Positions 23,726 through 36,700 of a stretch of 64,000 nucleotides of DNA are shown here, one piece after another (the stretch's first letter is position 1; every line of letters begins with the position of its first letter). This DNA is from Plutella xylostella. Taxonomy: Eukaryota; Arthropoda; Insecta; Lepidoptera; Plutellidae. Under the pieces are notes generated by a model. It saw only the letters and a program-made list of their open reading frames with translations, was not told the origin of the DNA and made no database searches. A program made the position numbers and the translations under genes. Location: contig NC_063997.1 of NCBI RefSeq assembly GCF_932276165.1, positions 7,760,001 to 7,824,000 on the forward strand, in the 5' to 3' direction.

Positions 23726-26700
23726 CTACTCGATGACGGTCTGTTCCTCTTTCACTAAGAATTCAACTGCTTCTTCCACTGTGTTTGACTCTGTGTCGAT
23801 ACCGTCGGTATCCACATCTGCAACAAATATATTGCTTAGTATTGTCTTGTCTTTTCGATTTACCGCAGTCATTCGGATTCACCAGTAAATTGCTGCTCCT
23901 GGCTAATTTATAAAGATCATGCAAAAAAAAAGTTTATGGCGAAGCATGCAGGATAGGATTCGTTTGCCGAATAGATAACAAATGCGTTAGGAAAGATAAG
24001 ATTCGAACAAATGCTGATAAAATTGGTAAGATCACGAGTAGCCGCTTCCAGCGAGAGCGTATCGTGGCATTTGCTCAGTAAAAAAGTACCCTACAGGAGC
24101 AAAAGCTCTTCCCCCACAAAAAGGGCAAAGCTACACCGAAGAAGGAACAGAGAGAGAAAACGTGAATGGCACTGTGAGCAAATAGAAAAAGACGTCTCTA
24201 TCTATACCCTATACTTCACGTAATAGAAAGACCCGTGTCCGTTCAGTTGTGGCGTCTACAAGGTCCTGCTCGAGTCTACGTAAATGTATGTATTACTCTT
24301 AATTATTATTATAATACGTACAGTTCCTGAGCTCGAGGCGGCGCGGCTTCTGCTCGGCCCACTCCTGCGCCTTCGCCTCGCGGTACTCGATGTGCTTCTT
24401 CATCTGCTCCGTGCGCTTCGCCACCAGTTCCTGCAGACAAGGGAGATTTAAGTAAAGTTCATGCTTGAACATTAATATTTAAGTGTATATGAATTACATA
24501 AATGATTAGTGGATTTTTCAGAAGAGCTCCTTTTTAGCAACTCAGCGTTTCTTCAGGACATCGCAAAAATAGTTTTGTAAGCTGACATAAAGGTAATTTT
24601 TAAAACCTTTTGTACAACATGTTTTTTCGTATATAATCAAAAGTAGGTAGTATGAACCTAAGTCATATAACAAAAGTTGTTCAGAATAACTCAGACTCTC
24701 AAGTTTACTATAATTTTTAACACCCTGTAGAAGTGGAAAACCCTGGGTTTTCCAACCCTTGGAAAACCCAGCCAATATATTATTAGATCACCATCACATA
24801 CCTTGCTGGCCTTGCTGCTGCGCATGCGGTCCTTGGACTCGAACTGCGAGTAGTACTTCTTGAGGTTCTTCTTGATGTCCTTCTGCTGCTTGTCCGTGAG
24901 CAGCGTGGGCGGGCGCGGCCGCCAGTGGAACTGCGCGAACCCTTCCTTCATTACCCTGGGGATGAAGCACTAGTTAGTAAGTAGGAGGGTCAAAGGTTTT
25001 AGTTTACCTATAATATAAGGCAGCTCTATGTATCTATGGATTTGAAGGTTTTCTGAGGGAAACCGTGAGATTGGTGTATAGGCACTCTGTAGCAGATGTT
25101 TACGTCCAGCAGAGGATGATAGGTGACTAATAAAATGTAATGATGTAAATAACACAAATTCATCAGCTTACCTCCTAAGGATCTTGCCCTGGAAGGACCA
25201 GATGTAGTAGCCGCAGTCCATCTTGCACTTGAGCGAGGAGACGCCCGTCACCACGTAGCGGCCCGTCGGGTCCCACTCGATGCCGGACATCTGGGGAAAT
25301 ACACGGGTTTATTTACTTACTGTTACATGATAAAATAATGCTTCAGCAGGTGATATTGATTAACAAAATTATTCCTTCTATTTAGGTACGTTTTGATTCA
25401 GTGTGAATAAATTGGACATTACAGATTGCGAGTTTTATCGTTGTTAGGTACTGAAAAGTTAATAACATTTTCTACGTCGCTGATCAGAGCACAGGCCTCG
25501 GACACCATTTAATTTTCACTGCCTGAACCGTGATATAAAGATGATTAGAAGTATAAGTAGGTACACACTGGAATAGACTTCTTTACTTTTAGGCTAATAA
25601 AAAAGTCTCATAATTACCTGGTAATGATCGGAAACATTCATGATAGTGAAGTCGTTGGTATCCAAGAACTCCAGAGCACCACCGGTCAATCCCAGGTTAG
25701 CGAGCACGATGAACTGTCCCGACGGAGACCAGAACAGATGGTTGAACGGTTTCTTCTCAAACTTCTTGAGCAGGGTCGGTGCCTGGCCGGTGTTCACTTG
25801 GTAGAAGCTTATAGAGATGTTGGCCGGGTCTCCGTGGATGATAGAGAACTTGGATCCGACTGGCTCCCACGCGAATGCTTGAATTGGCTCCTTGATTTCG
25901 ACGGAGTCCACCGGGATTTCCTTCTCCCTCATATGGAAGATTTCAAAGTTGTAATACATTCCGGAGTACTTGATGTCATTCTTATCCTTTTTGACTTTGG
26001 AGTAGCGGTCTACTTTCACGCAGAGGTAGTCGCCGCTCTTCTGCCAGTGGATCTTGCAGTCCGCGACGGAGAACAAGTTCTTGGAGCGAACTTCAGTGCG
26101 GTTGGGGATCTCGAGCAGCGTGACTCGCGCTGGGACGTCCTTGTCCTCCGCCACCCAGTAGGCCAGAGTGTTGTCGGTTGGCGACCAGCTGAAGTCTCTG
26201 TTGGTAAAAGATGTTTTATGATTAATAATTGAACTTGTAAAAGTGTTGGAGACACTGAAGTTACAAAAAGTGAAAATTAGTTAGAAAAACATTCCTATCA
26301 TTTCCTAGAAAAACAGAAAATATCAAATTACTGTAATAGAATTTATCGTGCTGCGTATCTATAGGATTGGGCTATATCCATGATTATGGGCTGATAGATA
26401 TTGCTGTAATTTCCTAACAAAATAAACTAAAACTAACAAGGACAGCATTGTATTAACTTCTGACTACAGATACCACAGAAATAAATAAAATAATTCATCC
26501 CTTTCTGACGCTGACATACACTACAAAATAATATAAAACAAAACTATAACATACCTGATACCAGGGATCTTGATGCTCTTCTTATCGAGCAGTCCGAAGC
26601 CAGGCGTCTCGTACACGGAGAGCATGTCGGCGCCGAGCCGCGCGAAGTACTTGTCGTCCTTGCTCCAGCGGAAGATCGGCCACGTCACGTACTCGTCGGG

Positions 26701-29055
26701 TGGCGGGAAACTGCGCTTCTCTTGACCGGTCCTGGGTTACAACAGAATACATGCATAAGATTGGTGTTTGTGTATGCTTGCTTATGCATAGTAGGCCATT
26801 AGCCACAATAAGCCCATGTAAAGTATCTTCTCTCTTAGAGAAATTTCCTCAAGCTGTATTATGATCACTTAGAAGGTAAGGGCTAATCATAACTAAATAC
26901 CATGATCGGATATTTGATAAAATATTTGTCTTTCAATGACATAATATTGTGAATTAGGCCGAAGGTAACGAATTAGCAAAAATCTACTTTGATAAAGGAA
27001 GTGATCTAATCACTACCTATGCAAGCCATTTTTTCTGTCGTTACACCATCTCACCTAATATCCCAAATAATGAGTTTCTTGTCATCACCGCGCTCCCCAC
27101 TTGGTGAGAACGTAACAATGTAGTTCTCGCATGGTGAGAAGGAGATGAAGCGGGCCTCCGGGTGGAAGAACTTTTGGAACTGCTGGAACTTGGGTCCGGC
27201 CCACAGCGCCACCCCTCGCCAGTGGAACGTGGCCAGGTACGTGCCGAGTGGTGACCATACTGCGTAGGTCTCCGTCCAGTTCTGGTAAGGAAGAAGTAAA
27301 TAATGGTATTACTTTTTGCAGAAATACATAATTATTCTTTTAATGCTATGTGTATGTATACAATAGTGACCTTTGTAAGGTAAGGAAATCGCTTAGCTAA
27401 GGAGTGGCAAATCAACACAAATTAAGTTAAAATTATTATTACACAAACAAAATTATTATCATTTGGTCAGAGAGAAAACAAAATGCTTAAATTGCATCTA
27501 AACTGATATAAACCCAATGCGAACAATCCAGTTTGATGACATACTTTCACTTAGCAACTGCATAGCAAAGGAGTGTTTCCTGCATGTCATTAAAATTCAA
27601 CTCACTGGTTCTATAATCACCTCATTTCTAATCTCCTAGTGTTTAGATAAATAGTTCTTTGAAGTCTTTAATTTTATATGCATTAATATTACATTTGCAA
27701 TGGTAGCTATCCCCTTCACCTCTTGTTCAATGCTTTGTTAAATACCAGGGGATCCCACTTTATGTTGTACTCATCATATCACAACACTCCACCATTTTGT
27801 AGCAGCCCAAAACATTTTATACCTCATAATGATATCAAACAATACTTACAGGTCTCTCCTGCAAACACACGGGCTCGGGCAGGGCATTCTGCCACACCTG
27901 CAGAGCAACTCCGGTGCCGATGCCGACCAGGAACTGGTCATACGCATCTGGGTCCATGAGGTACCACTGCAGGTCCGATTGCACCTTGAAGGGCTGCGGT
28001 GCTGGCGGCTCCCACTCCTTGGGGATGTCCGCATATCTGAGAAAGGTTAAATTGTAATAAATGTGAAAAGTTATTGGGTTGGGCATTATCCTGAATGGTA
28101 TTATCCTAATAGGATCTGGGTTTTTGGCACCATATTTTGCCAAATATACATAATAAACATTCATAGGTATAAAAGCTAAGTGGCACAAATAGCTGTACTG
28201 TTTACATTGACACTTGCTCAGAGGGAGTTCCTGTTAACTAATTAAAACATCACAAATGTGAGACATTATGTCTGGAGTTTTAGGATTATCAAATATAGCA
28301 TTTGAAATCTATTAAATATACCTAATTATTTTGTTAAATCTTCTACTATATGGGCAAACAATATGCCTGCAGAAATGATAGATAAACAACACATTGGTAC
28401 TTACTTGTGGAAATCAGTGAACAAATTCACTAAAAATGTGTGCTGCTTATCTAATTTACAATTATTTGTGGCCTTCACGGCTTCGGCGGCGTTCTGGGCG
28501 TTACTGTATTCCAAGAATATGTAACCCGTTGTGACTCCATTCTCATCAGTTGGATAATACTCATGTACAATCTTGCCAAACTTGCTGAAGATCTTGGTAA
28601 TGACGCTTTGGAGCTTCTCAAGCCTTTCGGGCCCGACCTGCGGGCACCCGTCCACCACGACTACATTCTCGTAGCCGTCAGATTCCTTAGGCTTTTGCTC
28701 TAAAAGGTCGGCCAACAATTCTGCAACGTCAAAGATAGGTTATGATTTGTGACACATCATATTATGCTGATACACTGCATTATAGTTAGGTAGAAGACAT
28801 AAAACAAATAACTACAGTGAAAGTTTAGCCGAAAACATAGTAAACGCTAATAATAAACGATAATAAAGCGGCAAAAAGCGTAGGTGACGCATATGGCCGG
28901 CCAAACTTTTACAACCACTTTTACCCACCTTCATCGGGAATGTCGTCAACAAAACCTTCCGGATCGTCAAAGTCAGGCTCCTCATCAAAGTTTTGCTCCT
29001 CATTATCACTTTGAGGGGTTTGATTCACTTTCTCATCGCCTTTTTTCTTAGCCAT
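23726..29055 (-). CDS. eIF3b: eukaryotic translation initiation factor 3 subunit B
   Basis: Scaffold subunit of eIF3, which binds the 40S ribosome and helps form the pre-initiation complex in the cytoplasm. Ten coding exons, in gene order: 29055-28929, 28720-28405, 28036-27850, 27281-27055, 26731-26555, 26197-25618, 25290-25172, 24955-24802, 24430-24322, 23817-23726. The lengths sum to 2,088 nt (695 aa plus stop), and all but one are bounded by AG/GT as expected. Start is MAKKKGDEKVNQ with an acidic N-terminus (DNEEQNFDEEPDFDDPEGF). An RRM spans about residues 57-148 (YENVVVVDGC, TGYIFLEYSN), then the WD/beta-propeller and eIF2A-like region (PIFRWSKDDKYFARLG, HLFWSPSGQFIVLANLGLTG, GIEWDPTGRYVVTGVSS), and a charged C-terminal helix that binds other subunits (RTEQMKKHIEYREAKAQEWA) ending TVIE. 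Length and domain order match insect eIF3b. No break seen. Confidence 0.96.
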
Positions 29056-29130
29056 TTTGACGTTATAACGTGTGGTACCGGAAGACACGCCATTAGTGAA
29101 AGAGTGAATCATAGAGAAGATAGAAGTATG
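29056..29130 (-). promoter_or_regulatory. eIF3b 5'UTR and promoter-proximal region
   Basis: The bases just upstream of the eIF3b ATG lack further in-frame ATG codons apart from one at 29110-29112 whose frame runs into the same ORF (it would add 19 residues: MIHSFTNGVSSGT...). I prefer the inner ATG at 29053-29055 because MAKKKGDEK and the acidic stretch fit an eIF3b N-terminus. The outer ATG is possible. Confidence 0.4.
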
Positions 29131-29499
29131 ACAGCAATAAACAATATAGAATAGGGTGTGTTCGAAAATTTACTCTGAAGCCTCCTAACACATACAGAGG
29201 TATGGCAACATTATTAAAAAAATGCATTGTATATTATAATTGTCTATGGCTCTTTTTTTCAAAATAATAATAAAGCGGGAGCGGGGGACCGGGAAACCGG
29301 GAAAGTAACTTTACATTTTACACAAAACTCAAAAATGTTTAAACTAAACAAATCATAGGAAAATGATGTGATTGTGATATGAATAAAATTTGGTAATAAA
29401 ACACCGTAATACCTATATAAACATTATTATTAAGTATGATATGTGTTTGTAAGTAAAAATTTCACCTTTGACGAGGGGTCACGAAAAACGTAATGTAAC

Positions 29500-29775
29500 G
29501 GCTGAATGGTGTAGTGATTGATAATGACGATGACTGCGATGCCCGGGTTCGATTCCCGGCTGGGGCAGATATTTGTTTAAAGACAGATATTTGTACTCGG
29601 GTCTTGGGTGTTGATATTTTATATTTAGTATGTATCTAATCTGTATTAAAATTATCTTAGTATGTATTAAAAGCTGTCTGATACCCAACCCATAAAACAA
29701 GTTCTGCCTAGCTTGGGGTCGGATGGCCATGTGTGAGATGTCCCCACATATTTATTATTAATTTATTTACTTATC
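29500..29775 (+). mobile_element. tRNA-headed SINE
   Basis: A tRNA-like head with an A-box-like TGGTGTAGTGATT and a canonical B box (GGGTTCGATTCCCGG, about 29546) is followed by a body AGACAGATATTTGTACTCGG, GTCTTGGGTGTTGATATTTT, then ATACCCAACCCATAAAACAA, GCTTGGGGTCGGATGGCC and GAGATGTCCCCACATATTTA with an ATTATT tail. This is the layout of widespread moth SINEs transcribed by RNA polymerase III. It is not a functional tRNA gene: no acceptor or anticodon arm folds. A partial relative is at 47402-47495. Confidence 0.8.
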
Positions 29776-30568
29776 TAAATCCACGTATTTTTCCAGCTGC
29801 AGTTAACTACCTGTTTATGTATTAAAAGTTTACCCCGGCCGGATTCAAGCCAGTATGGTGACGTTGGCCACTGCCACGTTCCAGTCACCACGCAGGTACC
29901 TTCTAACTAACTAAGTATCCTATGTATTCTATAAAATTTATAGTAAGTATAAAGTACCTATATTTATGGGTATACCTACCTATCTAATTAATTCTCTGCA
30001 AAATCAAGATACACGAAACGCAAGGCTACTAAATGAGCTTGTCCTTGACTCTACGCAAGATCCTACTCACAAGGTGTATCTACCTAGGTGACGAAGCCGC
30101 GAAGGTCGAAAGATGTGATCATCACATCGGTGTTGTTAAGGTACTTACAGGTACAACTCTACATAACATTACGTTATCAATAAGGCCATAGGTAGGTACC
30201 TAATAGACATGAAAATGTTTATGTTACATTCACACTTACTTAAGTTGAGTTACGCAAGTAGGTACCTATGGATGGTATTCTTTTAAAATAATAATTATTC
30301 ATGTAAGTGTATGTGCAGTTGCCTTAAAAGAAAGAAGCTGATTGCCGATCCCGGCGCGGCAGTAGGGCTTACACATAAAAAGTTATATTATCAAAAACGT
30401 ATGCTAGGAATTAACCGCTAGTCATCGATATAAGATAACTTACTTCTAGATACCCAAACGCTCCCCAAACCCAGTGGAGTGAGAATTACTAATCCTACCA
30501 CACAATACATGCCATATAGAAAAAGCCAAAGTATTCTAATTTTCTTTCCCAGCTATGACTGGGTCGAA

Positions 30569-30851
30569 CAAGGGCGTACCCAGGTAGGAGCAGGGGGGGG
30601 CAGCTGCCCCCCCCTAGAAGATAAAATAAACGTAAATTTTCCTGCCAAGTGGGAATTAAAAACGTGTTACTTACTTACTGTGCGCAATATGAAGTGTTGG
30701 AAACAAAGTATCTTTTCTTTTTAGTCAGATATTTTGATTTCATATTCTTTTATCTATAATGTTTCAAATGTTTCAATATAACCCAACCGACCATCATCTC
30801 GGAACAGGTATGAGCTGCCCCCCCCTAGCTGAAATCCTGGGTACGCCCTTG
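30569..30851. mobile_element. hAT-like MITE with perfect 8-bp target duplication
   Basis: Terminal inverted repeats CAAGGGCGTACCCAGG and CCTGGGTACGCCCTTG are perfect over 16 bp. The element is flanked on both sides by GGGTCGAA (30561-30568, 30852-30859), the 8-bp duplication typical of hAT elements. Inside each end lies a GCTGCCCCCCCCTAG-like G/C tract. 283 bp, no transposase. Confidence 0.9.
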
Positions 30852-30871
30852 GGGTCGAAGTAAGTAGTTTC

Positions 30872-31076
30872 TCAGTTCAACCACATCGTATACCCAACAT
30901 AGCTCGCTAGGGCGTCACCTCACCTCTCGTCTCGTTCACCGTCGATCGACGACCACTCACGTAAAACCTGTCCCCAGTCTGCCCGCCATTGTGGCCGAGA
31001 ACGCTGGTTTGTGTTACCGCGCTTTTCATCCAGTAGAAACTCTACAATAAACTTATCCCGAGTTTTCCCGCGAAAG
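30872..31076 (+). promoter_or_regulatory. candidate MINPP1 promoter and 5'UTR exon
   Basis: The first coding exon of the MINPP1-like gene opens with a splice acceptor only 6 nt before its ATG, so an upstream non-coding exon must exist. This segment fits: initiator-like TCAGTTC at 30872, CpG-rich leader (CGTCTCGTTCACCGTCGATCG), no long ORF, and a donor at CGAAAG then GTAATT (31076/31077). The link is inference. Confidence 0.4.
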
Positions 31077-31722
31077 GTAATTTCCGGTTCCTTCGGGCTG
31101 TGTTCCGTTTTTAAATTTATGGTTATCCGTGCTTGTGATTGTGTTTTGTTTTAGTTGTGGAATATTTTAAAGCCGGTGTGTAGAGTTTACCGTAAGCCTA
31201 TTTTGTTTGCTGTGGGAAGCATTTCTGCCGCTTTTCAATGGTAGTATGTTTCTTTGAGGCTATTGGTGGATTGGTGCACGTGTACTTAATACATCTATAT
31301 AGACGAGTTATGCCGTTAGTTCGTAACTTTAACTTGTTTATCAACTGACGCTATCGTCTTGTAGACTTCTGTACAATCACGTAGAGGCCGTACCTATAAA
31401 CAGGGAATAACATCACGTTCTTTTAATGTGGATGACGAATTAACGAAGTTATTAACTTCGCTGGTGACTTAATCGATTGTTAAACAACTCTAAATTAATT
31501 TAAGCGTCAGTATATTTTCTGTAAACTAGGTATACTTATCTGTGACTAAATAGGTAAGTACTTAAAGTTAGTATAACTTCATAATTAAGTATAAGTTAGT
31601 ACTTACTTACTTTATTAGTTAAGCATTTACATATTAGTTAGTCATTTACTATATTGAAACAAGTGCACAAGTACTTACCTAACCTAATATATTAAGTATG
31701 TGCGTATTAGGTACTACATACC

Positions 31723-33246
31723 TAACGTGACCATTTATTTTTTTTATCAAAGCGGGACACCTGCGGAATTTCATTTTTTATATTTATCTAATCATTTTGT
31801 AAAGTTGGTATGTTTAGGATACCTAAGTACTTACTATGCTTTTATAAATATACCAGACACTACATAAATCCGAATCACTTTTTTACGAATATGAAAATAA
31901 CGTTTTTTTAATTATGAATTTCATAGTTTTAGTAAATTTTAAGTTTCCGAATAACAAAAATTACGTAAAGTTGATAAACGAAATTTCAAACAACAGATTT
32001 ATTAAAATGACCAAAGTAAATTTTACGAATCTTATAATTTCGATGTTTTAACGATTTTTTACTATATCGAATTGTTTAAATAACAAATCCCGAAGATTTA
32101 ATATTCCGAAAACACAAATCCCCGAATAACTTAGTTAACAATTTAATATTTTTTTTGGTTTGCTCGGCTTTGTTTTTCGACATCTTTGTGCACCTAAACG
32201 CTCCTCCTCGCTTTGCTCGTCGTCGCACCTATCTTTAGGTTTAGGTTCTAAGGTTTTTTAGGTTAAACACCGTAAAAAGCCGAGCCATTGTTTTGCTCTA
32301 TTGTGTAACTTAACAACAAATACTACAAATAGTTTTCTATTTAACAATATTTTTACTCCGCTCCGCTTTGTTTTTCGATATCTATGTGCACCTAACACGC
32401 TCCTCCTCGCTTTGATCGTCGTCGCACCTATCTTTAGGTTTTGGTTCTAAAGTTTTTGAAACGTTCATTTTATTTACAATTATCATATTTTCGGTCCGGA
32501 TTTGATATTTTGGTGATTATAATAAATCTGTATTTTATTTTTCGTATACTAAAGTAATCGTATTTTTTTACGTTTGTGTATTTAACAATCGTAATAACAA
32601 ACCTTCGTGATTATTATATTTATCTAAGTATTCGATTTTTATAAATCTATATTTAAAAAATTGTTATTGCAATATTTTGATAATTAGGTACATATTCGGT
32701 GTTTCAAATTCGGAAAATAGTTTTTCGGAATTTTTGGGTGTTCTCATACCAGACGCTTCAAAATTCTTTAACATCATATTTGATTTTTAAAATAATTTGA
32801 GTAGTTTAATTTAAAGTTCTTATCAATAGTGCATGTTATCTTATTTTCACATTCATAAAAGTTAATACAGATTACTTTTTTGGAAAACATGTACTCCCAC
32901 GCATTTCTTATTTGTTAGAAGAGCGAAATAAATTTATATACACGATAGAGCAAGAGGGAGTCAATGATCGTCACTGAACGAAGTTACTCGCGGAGTCTCG
33001 GTGGAACTCGGACTCATATTACTCTCCCTATAGTCTATGTGAGTAAGTGATAAGAAGATAATTCATTGTCTCAAGTGATTAAAAGAAAGAAAGGAAATAT
33101 GGGATGAAGTTACAAAATGTAGGTAATTTAAATTATCGTTTGGTCTGTTTAAGAAAGCGGGACATTTTTGCCCTCGCGGGGGACAGCGGGACGGACAGCT
33201 TGAAAGCGGGACTGTCCCGCCCAAAGCGGGACGTATGGTCACGTTA
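31723..33246. mobile_element. hAT-type (8-bp TSD) non-autonomous DNA transposon
   Basis: Terminal inverted repeats TAACGTGACCAT (left) and ATGGTCACGTTA (right) are perfect over 12 bp. The 8-bp sequence TACATACC sits immediately outside each end (31715-31722, 33247-33254). Near the ends the motif GCGGGAC recurs (once on the left, at least five times on the right, some as CCCGC), like sub-terminal transposase-binding sites. The 1,524-bp body is AT-rich, has no transposase, and contains a duplicated block of about 90 bp (32168-32258 and 32366-32455). Confidence 0.9.
32168..32455. repeat. two direct copies of an approximately 90-bp block
   Basis: TTGTTTTTCGACATCTTTGTG, then CACCTAAACGCTCCTCCTCG and CGTCGTCGCACCTATCTTTAGG at 32168-32258 recur with a few changes at 32366-32455 (offset about 198 bp). 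The spacer carries GCTCGGC/GCCGAGC, an inverted pair. It lies within the 31723-33246 transposon. Confidence 0.85.
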
Positions 33247-33791
33247 TACATACCTAGTTAAGTTATTACATAGGCAATCCTATGGTATGTTTTCGTTTCA
33301 GGTTCTTTATGTAGTTAATTAGGTTATCATGGAAAAGTTTCAATCGTAGTAAAATATGTTAAGTACCTACCTACTTACCTTAATTTGTTCTATTTTAATG
33401 TAATAAGTACTTACAAATAAATAAAAAATCTATAGTTAGTTACATAGGGAATGTGCACTACTATACCTTACGAAGAACTACGAACAAATACTTAGTTACA
33501 CCTACGTTCAAAGGGCAATCACTTTAATTGGCTCAAATTGTTACCACCTATTTGATCACGATTATAGATAGACGCATAATTTGTATGAACGAATAATTGA
33601 TACAAGGCGTGCCACAGGTCACAATGTCATCTAATAAGTACCCCACAAATTCGCTTCCCTTTGAATATTGGTAATACCATAGACTAATATGGTAATACCT
33701 ACGTAGAAATGGTAAATGTATTGCAGTTGCAAAACCTACCCGAACCCAATCAAGCTAATCGCCTATTTGATCATCCTTATTCCAGCATACT

Positions 33792-36700
33792 ATGGGTTGG
33801 ATAGCCCTGTCGGTGTTAGTCCTAGTCTCCGAGGCACAGGCTCAGGAGGTCTGTCTGTCGGCTGAGGAGGACCCGTACCTTCTGTTCGGGACCAAGACCG
33901 CCTACAACTTCGCTCACACCGCCGGGATCTCGACCACCCGCATACAGGATGTTATTGGTGAGTATAAGTACCTATAATAATCTAACCTAACCAACGTTAC
34001 AACGTTTACAATCTTTATATAAGTATATGGTATGTATGTATATATATAAGTATCTATTATATTTGTATGTATGTATCTAAGTATTTATTATTAAAACATA
34101 AAAAATATCACTAGTATTTAAATGCAATACGTGTACACCTTCCTCTTCTACTCAATAAGTCTCTCATTCACTCTAAGGTTGCCTGGAAGAGATCGCTTTT
34201 AGCGATAAGGCCGCCTATTGTGCTTACTCCGTTTGTAATTTAATGTATGTTGTGTGTTTTGTTCAATAAAGTTATATTGTATTGTATTGTAATGTAACGT
34301 CTGACAGTCGCATAACTTTCGGACTATCAGATTTTGATTAAAAAATACAATTCGAAAGTCTTTCGAGATTATAAACACATAACGTCATAGACACAATAAA
34401 CTTATAACATCCCTTTTTTCGGCTGTTAAAAAGGCATGTGGCATAAGCTTTGTTGACAACTCATTTACTTACAGCCACACACCCTAAAAGCATAAAAGAA
34501 ACGCATAAAAGTTTAAGGTCGAGCTTGTCGTTTGGCTTTAACGAAGCTTTCAAATACTAACTATAATATTATAAATGCGAAAGTAACTGTGTCTGTCTGT
34601 CTGTTACTCTTTCACGCCAAAACTACTGAACGGATTTGAATGAAATTTGGCATACATAGGGTCTAGACCCTGGGAAAGAACATAGCTACTTTTATCCCGG
34701 AATTCCCACGGGAAAACTTTTTAAGGCGAAGCGAAGCGCGCGGGCACAGCAGTACACTTATAAATGCACTTGTGCCTATATTTATTTCTTCTCTTGGTCA
34801 TAAATTTATAGAATAATGTAGGTAGGTACTTTACCTAGGTAGCATAATAGTATTCGTGACACGGCTGTGAAACATTAACTTAATGTGCACAGAATATGGT
34901 CATTAGGTAAGTGTAGGCCCCAACTTCCTGCAATTTAGTGATTTCTTCAAATGAAACCAAAAAAGTTTACAGTTAAGTTCAAATACGAGTCTATTCTTAA
35001 TTTCATACGATTAACTATTTTAGTATATTACGAGCATACCTACGTATATCTGATAGTATTTAAGATATATTGACTATTGGTACCAAATCTGCCGTTCTGG
35101 CCAACTTTTCGTCCACTAACACTAGTCTAATGAACGTTTTCATAATTTTTAATAGGTAAGTACAGTACCTACGTAACCTACCGGCAAAGATTGAGTGACT
35201 TAGTTAATCCTTAATGACTTTTGGGAACTTTGCCAACAACTCTTTACCTACTAAGAAAGTCTTGACCGTAACATATACTACCGTAAGTATAGTAACTATA
35301 TGTAAATAGTAAGTAAGTAAAAATAGTAAAAAAATGATTATTTGCACATAAAACACATAATAAGTAAAATTTAAATCTTATTTTACAAAACAAAAAGTAT
35401 TTTTGCGCACATCTTATATTTAAAATCACAAAATGAACAGGGGCCCCCGAACTAAGCTTTGCCCGTATCTCGGGGTACCATTAAAAATCAAAATCTTATT
35501 GAAAGTAACATCAGTAATATAAAATAAAATGTAATATTCTAAAAAAAAATATTTAGTTATAATAAAAATATATGAGCTAAGTTTATCTCACTCACTCACT
35601 TAGCTACATATATAAATCATATCAAACTTTGAAGGTACTAAACACTTAAGTACAACAAACTTAATGTATAATACACTTTAGAAATAAAATTGCCTCAATA
35701 AACAATTCAATATAAGTACCTTATGTACGTACTTATATTATTTTATTAATGTTAGTAGGTAAGTAAACAAAAGTTTCTGTAAGTACTTAAATGTTTTTCC
35801 AATCTCACCGCATCGAATGCATATATTATGGCATACATGCCTATTAATATTTAATTCAGATCCATCCATCGTGTAAAGAAGCGAAGGGGTCACAGTAACA
35901 TTCAATTCGACGGTTTCAATCTAGATACAGTAATACCTAGACAGGCACTGTGCCTAATTGGCAGTCCAGCCTTTCGTCGAGCGAATCCGGTATGAGATCG
36001 ATGTAGAATAGACAGAGTTATATCACGAGTGGACTATTCAGAACACCGGAGCAATCCGGAACTTCCAAAGCAATCAGACAGTTCCTATAGGTAGGTAGGC
36101 AGCAGGCAGTACTTAACTATCCATCTCTTTTTTAAAGGTGCACATTGGGCTCAGTTTTTCACTTCAGTAAATATTAGTAAAGCATTCAGCCAATCACAGT
36201 GCTGAATTCCATAATCAAGTTCAGCTTCTACTTTCTCAAGTGTAAAACTCCCTGTGGATCACACCTCTCTATGCATATTTCTTTAACTATTATTTACCAA
36301 TCACTACTATGTGCTTATGTATATTTTCTGGTAAATAAGCAAACTGAAAATTAGGAATAAATAGAGGCTATATACTTTACGCTTCAGGAATTTCCAGGCA
36401 CCTCTGAATAGCGCAAGCCCGCATTCGATGCAGTAGGGAGGTATTACGAGGCACAACACAGATAGTTAGGTAGCCACTGTACTGTGCTAATACCGGGATA
36501 GGTTGACCTAGATTGAGTTTTTCTCTCGCATGGAGTAACTCCCTCTGGGGACATTGTTGATGGAAATAGCCTCCCCCCACGCTCGAGTGGCTCATTGGAT
36601 AGGTCGACCATTTTGTGATTAATGCGACGTGAATGTGTGTCATCAAGGAATATAACATAGTTGTTGCAAAAGTGGTATGATGAGCGGAAAAGGAGATTCA

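Noticed and set aside
24011..24223. 70-residue basic ORF in the last eIF3b intron
   Set aside because: Opposite strand to the gene, not splice-linked to any exon, and no recognisable motif.
25624..26232. 202-residue plus-strand ORF
   Set aside because: It is antisense to the largest eIF3b exon, whose protein matches the family in order and length. The plus-strand frame has no family features.
29540..29566. possible tRNA gene because of the GGTTCGATTCC box
   Set aside because: No acceptor stem or anticodon arm folds, and the downstream body is that of a SINE.
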